Part shown: one piece after another, positions 55,711-64,000 of the stretch | Numbering within the stretch: the stretch's first letter is position 1 | How the letters are laid out: each line of letters starts with the position of its first letter | Source: Sphingobium sp. 66-54 | GTDB lineage: Bacteria > Pseudomonadota > Alphaproteobacteria > Sphingomonadales > Sphingomonadaceae | DNA: 64,000 nucleotides | Direction of reading: 5' to 3' | Assembly (NCBI GenBank): GCA_001899715.1 | Contig: MKWI01000029.1 | Span: forward strand, 62,001 to 126,000 | Notes under the pieces: model-generated | What the model was told of the DNA's origin: nothing | Seen by the model: the letters and a program-made list of their open reading frames with translations, nothing else | Databases searched by the model: none | Position numbers and translations under genes: made by a program

Positions 55711-56034
55711 TTACGATACTCCACTGGACGGACCGAAACGGTCGCACAGCATGTCGACAAGCTTGCGAACGCCATCATCGGCAAGACTGTAGTAGATCGT
55801 CGTTCCATCACGCCGGGTCTTGACCAGGCCGCCTTCGCGCAACCGCCCCAGATGCTGGGATACGCTCGATTGCGATTGCCCGCACAGCTCCACCATTTGT
55901 CCCACGGCGAATTCGCCCTGGGTCAGCCGGCAAAGGATCAGCAAGCGCTGTTCATTTGCGAGCAGCTTCAGCACGCTCGCCGCATGGGCGGCATGCTGGG
56001 CGAGTTGCGCAAGAGACGTATCGAGCGGCATCAT
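55711..56034 (-). CDS. bigR: BigR/SqrR-like ArsR-family sulfide/polysulfide-responsive repressor
   Basis: The 107-residue winged-helix repressor reads SVLKLLANEQRLLILCRLTQ, GEFAVGQMVELCGQSQSSVS, QHLGRLREGGLVKTRRDGTT and YYSLADDGVRKLVDMLCDRF. Two cysteines, C35 (LLILCRL) and C97 (MLCDRF), lie where BigR and SqrR form the disulfide or polysulfide bridge that releases DNA; C51 is extra. Its ATG at 56034 overlaps the RND stop (ATGA). It is the last gene of the operon it probably represses through the site at 60706-60727. Confidence 0.85.
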   Translation of the reverse strand: MMPLDTSLAQLAQHAAHAASVLKLLANEQRLLILCRLTQGEFAVGQMVELCGQSQSSVSQHLGRLREGGLVKTRRDGTTIYYSLADDGVRKLVDMLCDRFGPSSGVS

Positions 56035-59000
56035 CTGGTCGCAGGTTTCCCATCGTCTCGGAGCACGACATAGATGGCCGGAATAACCAACACGGTCAGC
56101 AGCGTCGAGGACGCAAGGCCGAACAGCAGCGAGATTGCAAGACCCTGAAAAATCGGGTCGGTCAGGATCACGGCGGCACCGATCATCGCCGCAGCAGCCG
56201 TCAGAACGATAGGCTTGAATCTTATGGTGCCGGCTTCGAGCAGCACGTCGCGCAGCGATTTGTCCGGCGAAACCGCATGGCGGATGAAGTCGACCAGCAG
56301 GATAGAGTTGCGCACGATAATGCCGGCCAGCGCGATGAAACCGATCATCGACGTTGCCGTGAAGGGCGCGCGGAACAGCATGTGACCGATGACGATGCCG
56401 ACGAGGGTCAGCGGGATCGGGGTCAGAATGACCAGCGGCAGGCGAAAGCTCCTGAACTGCGCGACGACAAGGATATAAATCCCCAGCAAGGCGACCATGA
56501 AGGCACCGCCCATGTCGCGGAACGTAACCCAGGTGATCTCCCATTCGCCGTCCCATAGAAGCGAAGATACGCTCTCATCTTTGGGTTGACCGTTGAGCCG
56601 GACTTCCGGCTTCGCCAGTCCCTTGGCCGCCCAATCATAGCCGTCCACTGCGCGGTTGACCGCCAACATGCCATAGATCGGCGCTTCATAGGCCCCGGCA
56701 AGTTCGGCGGTCACCATGTCAGCATAGCGGCCATCGCGGCGGAAGATAGCGGTGCTTCCCGTCTCGGTGCGGGCGTCAACCACGGCGCCCAGGTCGATGA
56801 GCTGGCCACCCGGCGCCTGTGCGACCGGCGTGCTTGAAAGCGCCTGCGTCCAGCTCCTGTCCTTCTGCTCGAGCGCGATGGTGATCGGGAGCGGGGTCCG
56901 CCCGTCCCCGCGCGGGGCATAGCCCACCGTCTGGTTGCCCATAAGCATTCCGATACTGTCCGCAACCTGGCGCGGCGACAGGCCATAATAGTCGATGCGG
57001 TCGCGCTGGATATCAAGGCGTAGCTTCGGACGCGGCGTGCCGAAACTGTTGTCGACGTCGACGATGAAAGGAACCGATCTGAAAATCTTTTCCAGCTCGG
57101 TCGCCGTCTTTTCGCGGGTGGCGGCATCGGGGCCATAGACCTCCGCCAGCAATGTCGCGAGCACCGGCGGCCCCGGTGGCGTCTCGACGACCTTGATCGA
57201 GGCGCTTGTCGGGAGCTTGAGCGCCTTCAGCCGCTCGCGCAGGTCGAGCGCGATGTCATGGCTCGATCGGCTGCGGTCGCCCTTGGGCAGCAGTGTCACC
57301 ATCACATCGCCCTGTTCGGGCTGTGAGCGTAGGAAATAGTGCCGGACAAGGCCGTTGAAGTTGAATGGCGCCGACGTGCCGACATAGGCTTCCATCGACG
57401 TCGCCTCGGGGAGCCCCCGCGCGATGCCGGCGACATCCTCCAGCACGCGGCCCGTGCTTTCGAGCGCCGTGCCTTCGGGCATGTCGACCACAACCTGAAC
57501 CTCCGACTTGTTGTCGAAGGGGAGCAGCTTCACGGTGACGGCCTTGAAATAGAACATCGAGCAGGCAACGAGCGTCGCCACGCCGACCGCAATCAGGAAG
57601 TTGCGGGCGGACTTGCGGGTGTCGATCACGCGATGCGCAACGCGGGCATAGAGCTTCCCCAGCTTGCCACCGCTTTCATCATGGCCGTGACCATTGGCCA
57701 GCGTCCGTCTCGCAAAGCGGATCATCAACCACGGGACGATTACGACCGCGACGAAGAAGGAGAAGATCATCGCGGCTGAAGCATTGACCGGGATCGGCGC
57801 CATATAAGGTCCCATCAATCCGGAGACGAACAGCATCGGGAGCAGCGCCGCGACCACGGTCAAAGTGGCGACTACAGTCGGATTGCCGACTTCGGCCACG
57901 GCCTCGATCGCGGCCTGGGTGCGGCTTCGTCCACCCTCGTCGCCAACGCCGTCCATCGTCCAATGACGGGCGATGTTCTCGATCATGACGATAGCATCGT
58001 CCACAAGGATGCCGATGGAGAAGATTAGCGCGAATAGGCTGACCCGGTTGATCGTGTAGCCCATCAGGTTCGAGGCGAACATGGTGAGCAAGATCGTCGT
58101 CGGGATGACCACGGCAGTCACGCCAGCCTCGCGCCAGCCGATCGCGAAGCCGATCAGCGCGACGATGGAAACCGTCGCCAGCGCCAGGTGGAACAGCAGT
58201 TCGTTCGCCTTCTCGTTCGCCGTCTCGCCATAATTGCGGGTCACGGCGACCTCGACATCATCGGGGATCAGCTTGCCTTGCAGGCTCTCGACCCGCTCAA
58301 GAATGGCATCGGACACCACGACCGCATTGGCCCCGGCGCGTTTCGCGAAGGCGATGCTGACGGCGGGCGCCGAATTCCATTTGCCATTATCCGCCTTCGC
58401 CCAGCGCCAGGCCCGTGCCTGCTCCTCGCGCGGCCCCTGGGTGACACTTGCGACATCGCGCAGATAGACAGGCGCGCCGGCGGCCGACCGCACAGTCAAA
58501 AGCCCGACTTCCTGCGCCGAAGACAGTGTGCGGCCCGCAGTCACGCCGACTGCTTTTCCGTCCTCGCGGATATTGCCCAACGGAAAGCTCCGGTTGGCCT
58601 GGCTCGCCGCTTCAATCACGCTGCCCAGCGGCACGCCATATTGGCGCAGCCTGGCAGGATCGGGCGCGATGCGGATTTCCTCGGGGCGTCCGCCAACAAG
58701 GAAGGTGAGACCGACATTATCGACCTTGGCGATTTCAGTGCGTAGCTTGGCGGCCAACTCATAAAGGCTGGCATCATTCCACTGGCCTGCCGCGCCCGGC
58801 TTGGGGGAGAGGGTCAGAACGACGACGGGAACATCATTGATGCCGCGCACCGTCACTTTGGGATCGGGAATGCCGATGGGCTTTTTGTCCCAATTGGCGC
58901 GCAGCTTCTCCTCAATGCGGATCGCCGCATCGTCCGCGTTTGACCCGACGAGGAAGCGCGCCGTCACCATCACGCCATCATCCTGCGCCTGGGTATAGAC

Positions 59001-59252
59001 ATGCTCGACGCCATCGACGCTTTTGACGATCGTCTCCAGCGGAATGCCGACCAGTTCGGTCGCATCGGCGGCGGACAGACCCGGGGCCATCACCTGAATG
59101 TCCACCATAGGCACGCTGATCTGCGGCTCCTCCTCCCGGGGGATGGAAAGAAGAGCCAGCAGACCAACGGCGATCGCCGCGAGAAGAAACAGCGGCGTCA
59201 GGGGCGAGGTAATGGTGGCCTTTGTTAGGCGTCCGGAAATGCCGAGCTTCAT
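56031..59252 (-). CDS. RND efflux pump, inner-membrane subunit
   Basis: The 1073-residue proton-driven exporter starts MKLGISGRLTKATITSPLTP and has 12 helices and two large periplasmic loops. The helix-4 segment FALIFSIGILVDDAIVMIEN holds the Asp-Asp pair of proton-translocating RND pumps. It belongs to a less studied branch, with IPREEEPQISVPMVDIQVMA after helix 1, that is often annotated only as RND permease. The start overlaps the adaptor stop by 4 bases. Substrates are unknown; placement with rhodanese and sulfide:quinone oxidoreductase suggests a sulfur-related compound. Confidence 0.9.
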   Translation of the reverse strand: MKLGISGRLTKATITSPLTPLFLLAAIAVGLLALLSIPREEEPQISVPMVDIQVMAPGLSAADATELVGIPLETIVKSVDGVEHVYTQAQDDGVMVTARFLVGSNADDAAIRIEEKLRANWDKKPIGIPDPKVTVRGINDVPVVVLTLSPKPGAAGQWNDASLYELAAKLRTEIAKVDNVGLTFLVGGRPEEIRIAPDPARLRQYGVPLGSVIEAASQANRSFPLGNIREDGKAVGVTAGRTLSSAQEVGLLTVRSAAGAPVYLRDVASVTQGPREEQARAWRWAKADNGKWNSAPAVSIAFAKRAGANAVVVSDAILERVESLQGKLIPDDVEVAVTRNYGETANEKANELLFHLALATVSIVALIGFAIGWREAGVTAVVIPTTILLTMFASNLMGYTINRVSLFALIFSIGILVDDAIVMIENIARHWTMDGVGDEGGRSRTQAAIEAVAEVGNPTVVATLTVVAALLPMLFVSGLMGPYMAPIPVNASAAMIFSFFVAVVIVPWLMIRFARRTLANGHGHDESGGKLGKLYARVAHRVIDTRKSARNFLIAVGVATLVACSMFYFKAVTVKLLPFDNKSEVQVVVDMPEGTALESTGRVLEDVAGIARGLPEATSMEAYVGTSAPFNFNGLVRHYFLRSQPEQGDVMVTLLPKGDRSRSSHDIALDLRERLKALKLPTSASIKVVETPPGPPVLATLLAEVYGPDAATREKTATELEKIFRSVPFIVDVDNSFGTPRPKLRLDIQRDRIDYYGLSPRQVADSIGMLMGNQTVGYAPRGDGRTPLPITIALEQKDRSWTQALSSTPVAQAPGGQLIDLGAVVDARTETGSTAIFRRDGRYADMVTAELAGAYEAPIYGMLAVNRAVDGYDWAAKGLAKPEVRLNGQPKDESVSSLLWDGEWEITWVTFRDMGGAFMVALLGIYILVVAQFRSFRLPLVILTPIPLTLVGIVIGHMLFRAPFTATSMIGFIALAGIIVRNSILLVDFIRHAVSPDKSLRDVLLEAGTIRFKPIVLTAAAAMIGAAVILTDPIFQGLAISLLFGLASSTLLTVLVIPAIYVVLRDDGKPATR

Positions 59253-60310
59253 TTGCCCGGCGCCTTGGTCGGCACTTGGCCCGCGAACAGCGTGTCGCCG
59301 GCAGACACCCCGCTCAATATCTCAACCATGGCGGGATCGGCCGTCTGCGTAATCTGGACCGGCACCATGCTGAGACGCTTGCCTTCACTCACCACCTGTA
59401 CTTGATCTATCCCGTAGCGGGTGGTGACAAAGGCGCGCGGCACCACCAACGCCTTGCGCGTGCCGATCTCGACTGATGCGCTCACGCGGCGGCCAACGAA
59501 TTGCGTTGAAAGGCCCGGCAGGGCCGCATCGACGCGAACCTGACCTCCAGTGATCGCGGGATAGACCTGCGTCACACTGCCCTCGCGCGACCCGGAGGGC
59601 AGCCCGGAATCGCTGAAAACCGTTCCATTGACGATCACGCGCGCACCGGGGCGGACCTGCCCGGCAACCGCCTCCGGCAGCATCAGGCGCAGGACCGGAG
59701 GGCCCGCGGTGACGGTCGCGATCGACATGCCCGGCGCCACCGGCGAGCCTGCGGGAATATCGGCGCGGAGCACGCGGCCGCTTGCAGGGGCAATCACCGC
59801 CCCCTGCCCCGCGATGCTGGCGCTCGCGCCCTGCTGCGCGCGGGCGGCGGCGGCCTGTGCGTCGGCCGCGCGCGCGGCAGCCACCGCCTGATCGAGACGT
59901 GCCTTGGCATAGACGCCGTTGTTGTAGAGATCGCGGATGCGCGCGAGATCGGCATTGGCACGCGCGGCTTCGGCCTGCGCGGCAGCGGCCTGCGCGCCGT
60001 AAGCGCTGGTCTCATAGCCGAGCCGCGAGTCGACGATCATGCCGATCCGCTGGCCTTTCTGCACCGTATCGCCGGCACGCACAGAAAGCGACGTCAGGAT
60101 GCCGGGAATACGCGCGAGCACTTCAGCCTGATCGCGCGTGGCGACCTCCGCGCCCACCGCCTTCATGTCGGGAATCTCCCTGGGGGCGAGTCGCACTATG
60201 TCGCCCGCAGGCAGTGTCGCTGCCACCTCATTTTGCTCCGGCTGACTACCGCACGCCGATAGCGCCAGCGCGGCGCTCGCCAACCAGAGCCACTTGCCCA
60301 TACCGTTCAT
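59249..60310 (-). CDS. RND periplasmic adaptor lipoprotein
   Basis: The 353 residues begin MNGMGKWLWLASAALALSAC, with lipobox ALSAC, then the lipoyl half VLARIPGILTSLSVRAGDTV, an Ala-rich alpha-hairpin (about residues 100-165), the second lipoyl half GAVIAPASGRVLRADIPAGS and barrel/MP domains. AGAGGGG lies just before the ATG at 60310. It links the pump to the TolC-like protein encoded in the divergent unit. Confidence 0.9.
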   Translation of the reverse strand: MNGMGKWLWLASAALALSACGSQPEQNEVAATLPAGDIVRLAPREIPDMKAVGAEVATRDQAEVLARIPGILTSLSVRAGDTVQKGQRIGMIVDSRLGYETSAYGAQAAAAQAEAARANADLARIRDLYNNGVYAKARLDQAVAAARAADAQAAAARAQQGASASIAGQGAVIAPASGRVLRADIPAGSPVAPGMSIATVTAGPPVLRLMLPEAVAGQVRPGARVIVNGTVFSDSGLPSGSREGSVTQVYPAITGGQVRVDAALPGLSTQFVGRRVSASVEIGTRKALVVPRAFVTTRYGIDQVQVVSEGKRLSMVPVQITQTADPAMVEILSGVSAGDTLFAGQVPTKAPGK

Positions 60311-60339
60311 ACCCCTCTGCCTGGCCCTCTCTTACGCAC

Positions 60340-60678
60340 CTAGCCGCCGGCCACCGGCAATCCCGCATTTTTCCAGGCACCAATGCCACCAGCGAGATGG
60401 GTGTCGATCGCGCTCTGGGCCTGCGCGCACTGGTCCAGCGCTTGCCCCGAACGCTTCCCGCCCGCACATTGCAGCACGACCGTTCGTCCTTGGGGATCCG
60501 GGATATTACGAGGTGAAAAGCCCGACAGTGGCATGTTTATTGCGCCCGTAATGTGGCCGGTTGCGAACTCATCCGCTTCGCGCACGTCGATCAGGAGAGC
60601 TTTGCCCTCCTTCAGCATGGCGTCCAGTTCGGCGGGACCGATCTCGCGGTGAGGATTGCGCTTCTTGAATCCGAGCAT
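60340..60678 (-). CDS. Single-domain rhodanese-like sulfurtransferase
   Basis: The 112-residue protein has one rhodanese domain: LLIDVREADEFATGHITGAI, NMPLSGFSPRN and the active-site loop VLQCAGGKRSG with the catalytic cysteine. It would carry a persulfide and transfer sulfane sulfur, for example to glutathione or cyanide. GGAGGG lies before the ATG. It is first in the operon rhodanese-adaptor-RND-BigR. In E. coli YgaP a rhodanese is fused to a DUF2892 membrane domain; here that partner is encoded separately, at 62067. Confidence 0.9.
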   Translation of the reverse strand: MLGFKKRNPHREIGPAELDAMLKEGKALLIDVREADEFATGHITGAINMPLSGFSPRNIPDPQGRTVVLQCAGGKRSGQALDQCAQAQSAIDTHLAGGIGAWKNAGLPVAGG

Positions 60679-60705
60679 GAGGCCCTCCTTAAGTTTGACG
60701 ATTGC

Positions 60706-60727
60706 ATATAACGTGTAACTCTTATAT
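60706..60727. promoter_or_regulatory. BigR/ArsR-type palindromic operator in the divergent promoter
   Basis: ATATAA (60706-60711) and its reverse complement TTATAT (60722-60727) are separated by 10 bases. The site lies midway between the starts of the rhodanese (60678) and the sulfide:quinone oxidoreductase (60762), where it can cover both promoters. An AT-rich palindrome in such a place is typical of BigR boxes. I infer that the BigR-like protein encoded at 55711 binds here. Confidence 0.75.
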
Positions 60728-60761
60728 TAGTCAATGTCAGTGAATCAGGAAGGACACGCAG

Positions 60762-62039
60762 ATGGGCAAGCCGTTGATCGTGGTGCTGGGCGCGGGTCTC
60801 GGAGGCACGATCGCTTCCTATGAGATCAAGGCTGCAATTAAAGGCCGCGCCGATGTCATGACCATATCCGATACGGATACCTACAACTTCATTCCGTCCA
60901 ATCCCTGGGTCGCTGTGCGCTGGCGTGCGCCGGAAGCCATCCAGGTCCATCTCCCTCCAGTGTTCGCGAAAAAGAAGATCGGTTTCAACTCGGTCGGCGC
61001 GAAGCGGGTCCATGCCAGCGAAAAGCGACTCGAACTCAATGACGGAACCTCAATCAATTACGATTATCTTGTAATTGCCACCGGGCCAGACCTGGCTTTT
61101 GATGAGATCGAAGGACTGGGGCCGCAAGGCCATACCGTCTCGGTCTGCAAGACTGCCCATGCCGCCGACGCGGCCGATGCCTTCGACGCCTTCCTGGAAA
61201 ATCCCGGCCCCATCATCGTCGGCGCGGTCCAGGGCGCATCCTGTTACGGCCCGGCTTATGAATTCACGATGATCCTCGACACTGAACTGCGCCGCCGCAA
61301 GATCCGCGACAAGGTGCCGATGACCTATGTGACGCCCGAACCCTATATCGGCCATCTCGGTCTCGACGGCGTCGGCGACACCAAATCCCTGCTCGAGAGC
61401 GAGATGCGCGATCGCCACATCAAATGGATCACCAATGCGCGCGTAACCCAGGTCGAAGCCGGCGTCATGCACGTCGAAGAAGTGAACGAGGACGGCTCGG
61501 TCAGGAAGGCCCACGATCTGCCGTTCGGCTATTCGATGATGCTGCCTGCCTTCCGGGGCGTTCCCGCCGTCCGTGACATCGAAGGCCTCACCAACCCGCG
61601 CGGTTTCGTCATCGTCGACAAGCACCAACGCAATCCCACCTTCCCCGAAATCTTCGCGCTGGGCGTCTGCGTCGCGATCCCGCCGACAGGTCCTACCCCG
61701 GTGCCGGTGGGCGTGCCAAAGACCGGCTTCATGATCGAGAGCATGGTGACAGCGATCGCGGCCAACCTCGCGTCGATTCTCGAAGGGAAGGAGCCGATCG
61801 CAGAAGCGACATGGAACGCGGTCTGCCTCGCCGATTTCGGCGATAGCGGCGTAGCCTTCGTCGCCCAACCCCAGCTTCCACCGCGCAACGTCAATTGGGC
61901 GTCGGAAGGCAAATGGGTCCATTTGGCCAAGATCGGCTTCGAGAAATATTTCCTGCGCAAGATCCGCAAGGGCGAGAGTGAGCCTTTCTACGAAAGGCTG
62001 GCGATGCACGCGATGGGTATCCGCAAGCTGCGTTTCTGA
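60762..62039 (+). CDS. Sulfide:quinone oxidoreductase-like flavoprotein
   Basis: The 425-residue FAD enzyme oxidises sulfide to polysulfide or sulfane sulfur and passes electrons to quinone. The N-terminal FAD motif is VVLGAGLGGTIASYEIK, with YDYLVIATGPDLAF later. Three cysteines, C129 (VSVCK), C161 (GASCYGPAYEF) and C303 (LGVCVAIPPTGP), fit the SQR catalytic set. A C-terminal amphipathic part (KIGFEKYFLRKIRKGESEPF) probably anchors it to the membrane. AGGAAGGA precedes the ATG at 60762. It heads the unit with DUF2892, TolC and AhpD-like genes. Confidence 0.88.
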   Translation: MGKPLIVVLGAGLGGTIASYEIKAAIKGRADVMTISDTDTYNFIPSNPWVAVRWRAPEAIQVHLPPVFAKKKIGFNSVGAKRVHASEKRLELNDGTSINYDYLVIATGPDLAFDEIEGLGPQGHTVSVCKTAHAADAADAFDAFLENPGPIIVGAVQGASCYGPAYEFTMILDTELRRRKIRDKVPMTYVTPEPYIGHLGLDGVGDTKSLLESEMRDRHIKWITNARVTQVEAGVMHVEEVNEDGSVRKAHDLPFGYSMMLPAFRGVPAVRDIEGLTNPRGFVIVDKHQRNPTFPEIFALGVCVAIPPTGPTPVPVGVPKTGFMIESMVTAIAANLASILEGKEPIAEATWNAVCLADFGDSGVAFVAQPQLPPRNVNWASEGKWVHLAKIGFEKYFLRKIRKGESEPFYERLAMHAMGIRKLRF

Positions 62040-62066
62040 TTGTCCTCGAGCGAAGGAGTGCAAAAG

Positions 62067-62270
62067 ATGACTCTCGACCGTGCCGTGATGGCGTTCGCCG
62101 GATGTGTCGTGCTGCTGGGTGTCGTCCTGTCGCTGACCGTGCATCCATGGTGGATTGCGCTCACCGCCTTTGCTGGCCTCAACTTGATTCAGGCGAGCTT
62201 CACCGGTTTCTGCCCCGCCGCCAAGCTGTTCAAGGCGTTCGGCATCCGTTCGGGGACCGCCTTCAAATGA
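62067..62270 (+). CDS. DUF2892 membrane protein (YgaP-like transmembrane part)
   Basis: The 67 residues begin MTLDRAVMAFAGCVVLLGVV and continue with two membrane helices and the family signature FAGLNLIQASFTGFCPAAKL, whose cysteine lies in the loop GFCP. In E. coli YgaP this two-helix part forms a membrane dimer with a rhodanese domain and may pass thiocyanate or thiols. It overlaps the TolC start by 4 bases, so it is coupled to it. An earlier start at 62040 lacks family support. Confidence 0.85.
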   Translation: MTLDRAVMAFAGCVVLLGVVLSLTVHPWWIALTAFAGLNLIQASFTGFCPAAKLFKAFGIRSGTAFK

Positions 62271-63520
62271 AACCCAGACAGTGGGTTTTCACCTTCCTGC
62301 TCACTAGCATTGCCTTGCCCGCGCAGGCAACGACGCTGGAAGAAGCGATTGCCGCTTCCATGGGTCACGCGCCCGAGATCGAAGCGGCGCGCGCCGATGC
62401 CGATGCCGCCGATGCCCGGATCAGGGAAGCCAGAGGCCAGGGCCTTCCCAGCGCGACGCTGAGTGGGTCGATCGGCTATGGCCGCCTCGATCCGCAGGGC
62501 TATTTCGGGCTTCCAGCAGCGAACGTCACCCCGCACGCAGCGCAGTTCACCATCGAACAGCCGTTGTTCATGGGCGGCAGGGTCAGCGCGGGCATCGCAC
62601 AGGCGAAAGCCGGCAGCGAGGCCGCGCTCGCCGGCGAGAACATGACGCGCAGCCAGATCGTCGTCGCGACGGTCCAGGCTTATGGCGACGTGCTGACCAC
62701 ACGCCGCATGGTGACGCTCTACGAGCAGATGGCCCAGCAGATGGAGGAGATCCAGCGTCAGGCGCGGCTCCGCTATAAAGCCGGGGAAAGCCCCAGCACC
62801 GATGTCGCGCAGGCCGCAGCGCGTCTCGCCGAAGCCCAGGCCGCGCTTGAAGCGGCGCGCGGCGTCGCCGTCTCGGCCAACGCACGGTTCACCAATCTGA
62901 CCGGCCTTGTACCGCGAGACCTTCAGCCTCTTCCGGCAAATCCCCCCCTCCCTGGCTCGCTGGATGAAGCGCTCGACATTGCGCGAGGGAACAACCCAAC
63001 CCTCGCCCAGGCCGAAGCGGCCTTGGAGGCCGCGCGTGCGGCTGCCCGAGGCGCGCGAGCCGAGCGCCTGCCCGCGGTCGCGGCCTTCGCCGAAGGCTCG
63101 ACAATTCGCGATCAGTTCTTCCCCGACTATCGCGCCGATGGCGCCACGGTCGGCGTGCGCGCGCGCTGGCAATTGTTCTCAGGCGGGCGCGTTTCAGCGA
63201 AGATCAGCGAAACCGACAGCACCGTCAAGGCGGCCGACGCGCGCGTTCGCGCCGCGCGAGCAGCGGTCGACGAACAGACGATCAGCACCTTTCAGGGTGT
63301 ACGGTCTGCTATGCTCGTCGAAACCGCCGCTGGGCAACAGGCCCTTGCCGCCGCCCAGGCCCGTGACAGCGTTCGCCACGAGGTTCGTGTCGGCATGAAA
63401 CCGCAGCTCGATCTGCTCGACGCCGAACGTGAGGCGACTGCGGCCGCTGTCAGCGAGGCGAGAGCGCAAGGCGATCGTATCGTGGCGGCCTATCGGCTGC
63501 TCGCCCTGATCGGGCGCTGA
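62267..63520 (+). CDS. TolC-family outer-membrane channel of the RND system
   Basis: The 417-residue protein has a signal peptide (MKPRQWVFTFLLTSIALPAQ, cleavage after AQA). Helical hairpins follow with PEIEAARADADAADARIREA, then the beta segment FTIEQPLFMGGRVSAGIAQA. The second half repeats the pattern (NPTLAQAEAALEAARAAARG, WQLFSGGRVSAKI). There is no lipobox after the signal peptide. The start overlaps DUF2892 by 4 bases. It should complete the tripartite pump with the adaptor and the RND subunit encoded on the opposite strand. Confidence 0.9.
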   Translation: MKPRQWVFTFLLTSIALPAQATTLEEAIAASMGHAPEIEAARADADAADARIREARGQGLPSATLSGSIGYGRLDPQGYFGLPAANVTPHAAQFTIEQPLFMGGRVSAGIAQAKAGSEAALAGENMTRSQIVVATVQAYGDVLTTRRMVTLYEQMAQQMEEIQRQARLRYKAGESPSTDVAQAAARLAEAQAALEAARGVAVSANARFTNLTGLVPRDLQPLPANPPLPGSLDEALDIARGNNPTLAQAEAALEAARAAARGARAERLPAVAAFAEGSTIRDQFFPDYRADGATVGVRARWQLFSGGRVSAKISETDSTVKAADARVRAARAAVDEQTISTFQGVRSAMLVETAAGQQALAAAQARDSVRHEVRVGMKPQLDLLDAEREATAAAVSEARAQGDRIVAAYRLLALIGR

Positions 63521-63539
63521 TTTTTCCATGGGGGATTAT

Positions 63540-63881
63540 ATGCACAAGGACTGGCCCCAAATGGCCGCCGAATTGAACGGTGCCATCAAGGAAGTGCGGC
63601 TCGGCACGCCTGAAGTGATGGCGGCCTTTTCCGCGCTGGCGCAGGCTGCGACCAAGGCGGGCACGCTTGACGAAAAGACCAAAGAACTGATCGCCCTCGC
63701 CATCTCCGTGGCGATCCGCTGCGACGGCTGCGTGGCCTTTCATGCCAAAGGGGCGGTCAAGAAAGGCGCGACCCGCGACGAGATCATGGAGACGATGGGG
63801 ATGGCCCTCTACATGGGCGCCGGTCCCAGCCTCATGTATGCCGCACAGGCTGTCGAAGCCTTCGATCAATTCTCTGATTAA
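63540..63881 (+). CDS. AhpD-like / carboxymuconolactone decarboxylase-family protein
   Basis: The 113-residue helical protein has the redox motif IRCDGCVAFHAKGAVKKGAT, with CxxC and a downstream histidine, as in AhpD-type alkylhydroperoxidases. Such proteins form trimers or hexamers and reduce peroxides or disulfides. I chose the ATG at 63540 because GGGGA lies 5 bases before it; an ATG at 63528 adds four residues. It is the last gene of the sulfide-oxidation unit in the window. Nothing can be called in the final ~120 bases. Confidence 0.85.
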   Translation: MHKDWPQMAAELNGAIKEVRLGTPEVMAAFSALAQAATKAGTLDEKTKELIALAISVAIRCDGCVAFHAKGAVKKGATRDEIMETMGMALYMGAGPSLMYAAQAVEAFDQFSD

Positions 63882-64000
63882 GCGCCGTGCTGAAATCTTG
63901 TTTTGTCGACCTTGGCGCGCGTAACCGGATCATAAAACGCAGCCGTGGTTCAGTCCAACGACTTACCGAACGTCGAAAGCGCATATAGAGCAAGTGCAAT

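Overview
The window looks like a chromosomal stretch of an alphaproteobacterium of the order Sphingomonadales. The reasons are the high GC, the SciP (DUF1153) cell-cycle regulator, many TonB and RND systems, and sphingomonad-style operons. The exact genus cannot be read from the sequence. No rRNA, tRNA or CRISPR array was seen.

Positions 1-14,003 are core genome: a compact minus-strand block hisG-hisD-nusB-thiL followed by hppA (cut by the window edge), then purA, mnmA, sciP, a 2-hydroxyacid dehydrogenase, a DUF457 membrane protein, a small outer-membrane protein, an aminotransferase and a cytochrome c'-like lipoprotein.

Positions 14,452-17,673 hold a remnant of an aromatic/organic-acid catabolic locus. 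A class III extradiol dioxygenase is broken and joined to the tail of a TonB receptor; an intact TfdA/TauD-like dioxygenase and an MFS transporter follow. Positions 17,873-19,598 carry four small co-directional genes, including an unusual LuxR-type HTH protein with a C-terminal membrane helix and a MarR-like regulator.

Positions 20,311-24,624 are a wrecked defence locus: a MerR-like gene, an N6-adenine methylase with an internal deletion, a restriction-endonuclease domain fragment, an inverted SNF2 helicase fragment and a decapitated kinase are joined at sharp junctions.

Positions 25,378-33,506 are an intact TetR-controlled ABC efflux operon of the YbhGFSR type. It has its own NodT-type outer-membrane factor, a methyltransferase, and a perfect 28-bp palindromic operator.

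Positions 33,514-45,922 (all minus strand) form a metal-handling block: DUF2946, a Met-rich TonB receptor, a dedicated TonB, a VIT-family transporter, cytochrome b561, a two-component system and a CzcBA-DUF3240-CzcC tripartite pump.

Around 46,188-49,423 a complete IS21-family element (istA/istB, perfect 25-bp terminal repeats) sits against an IS3 remnant on one side and a truncated metallo-beta-lactamase-fold gene on the other, with an ArdC remnant nearby.

Positions 49,721-63,881 form a redox/sulfur-stress island: thioredoxin 2, a peroxiredoxin with TTG start, two ArsR-family regulators (one with the BigR/SqrR cysteine pair), a universal stress protein, an FMN glutamate-synthase-like enzyme, DUF488, DUF2945 and hexameric tyrosine-coordinated haem proteins. 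It ends with a divergent locus: rhodanese-adaptor-RND pump-BigR on one side, and sulfide:quinone oxidoreductase-DUF2892-TolC-AhpD-like on the other, around one palindromic operator. My best candidate for an undescribed system is this last locus, which appears to couple sulfide/persulfide oxidation to a tripartite RND exporter under polysulfide-sensing control.
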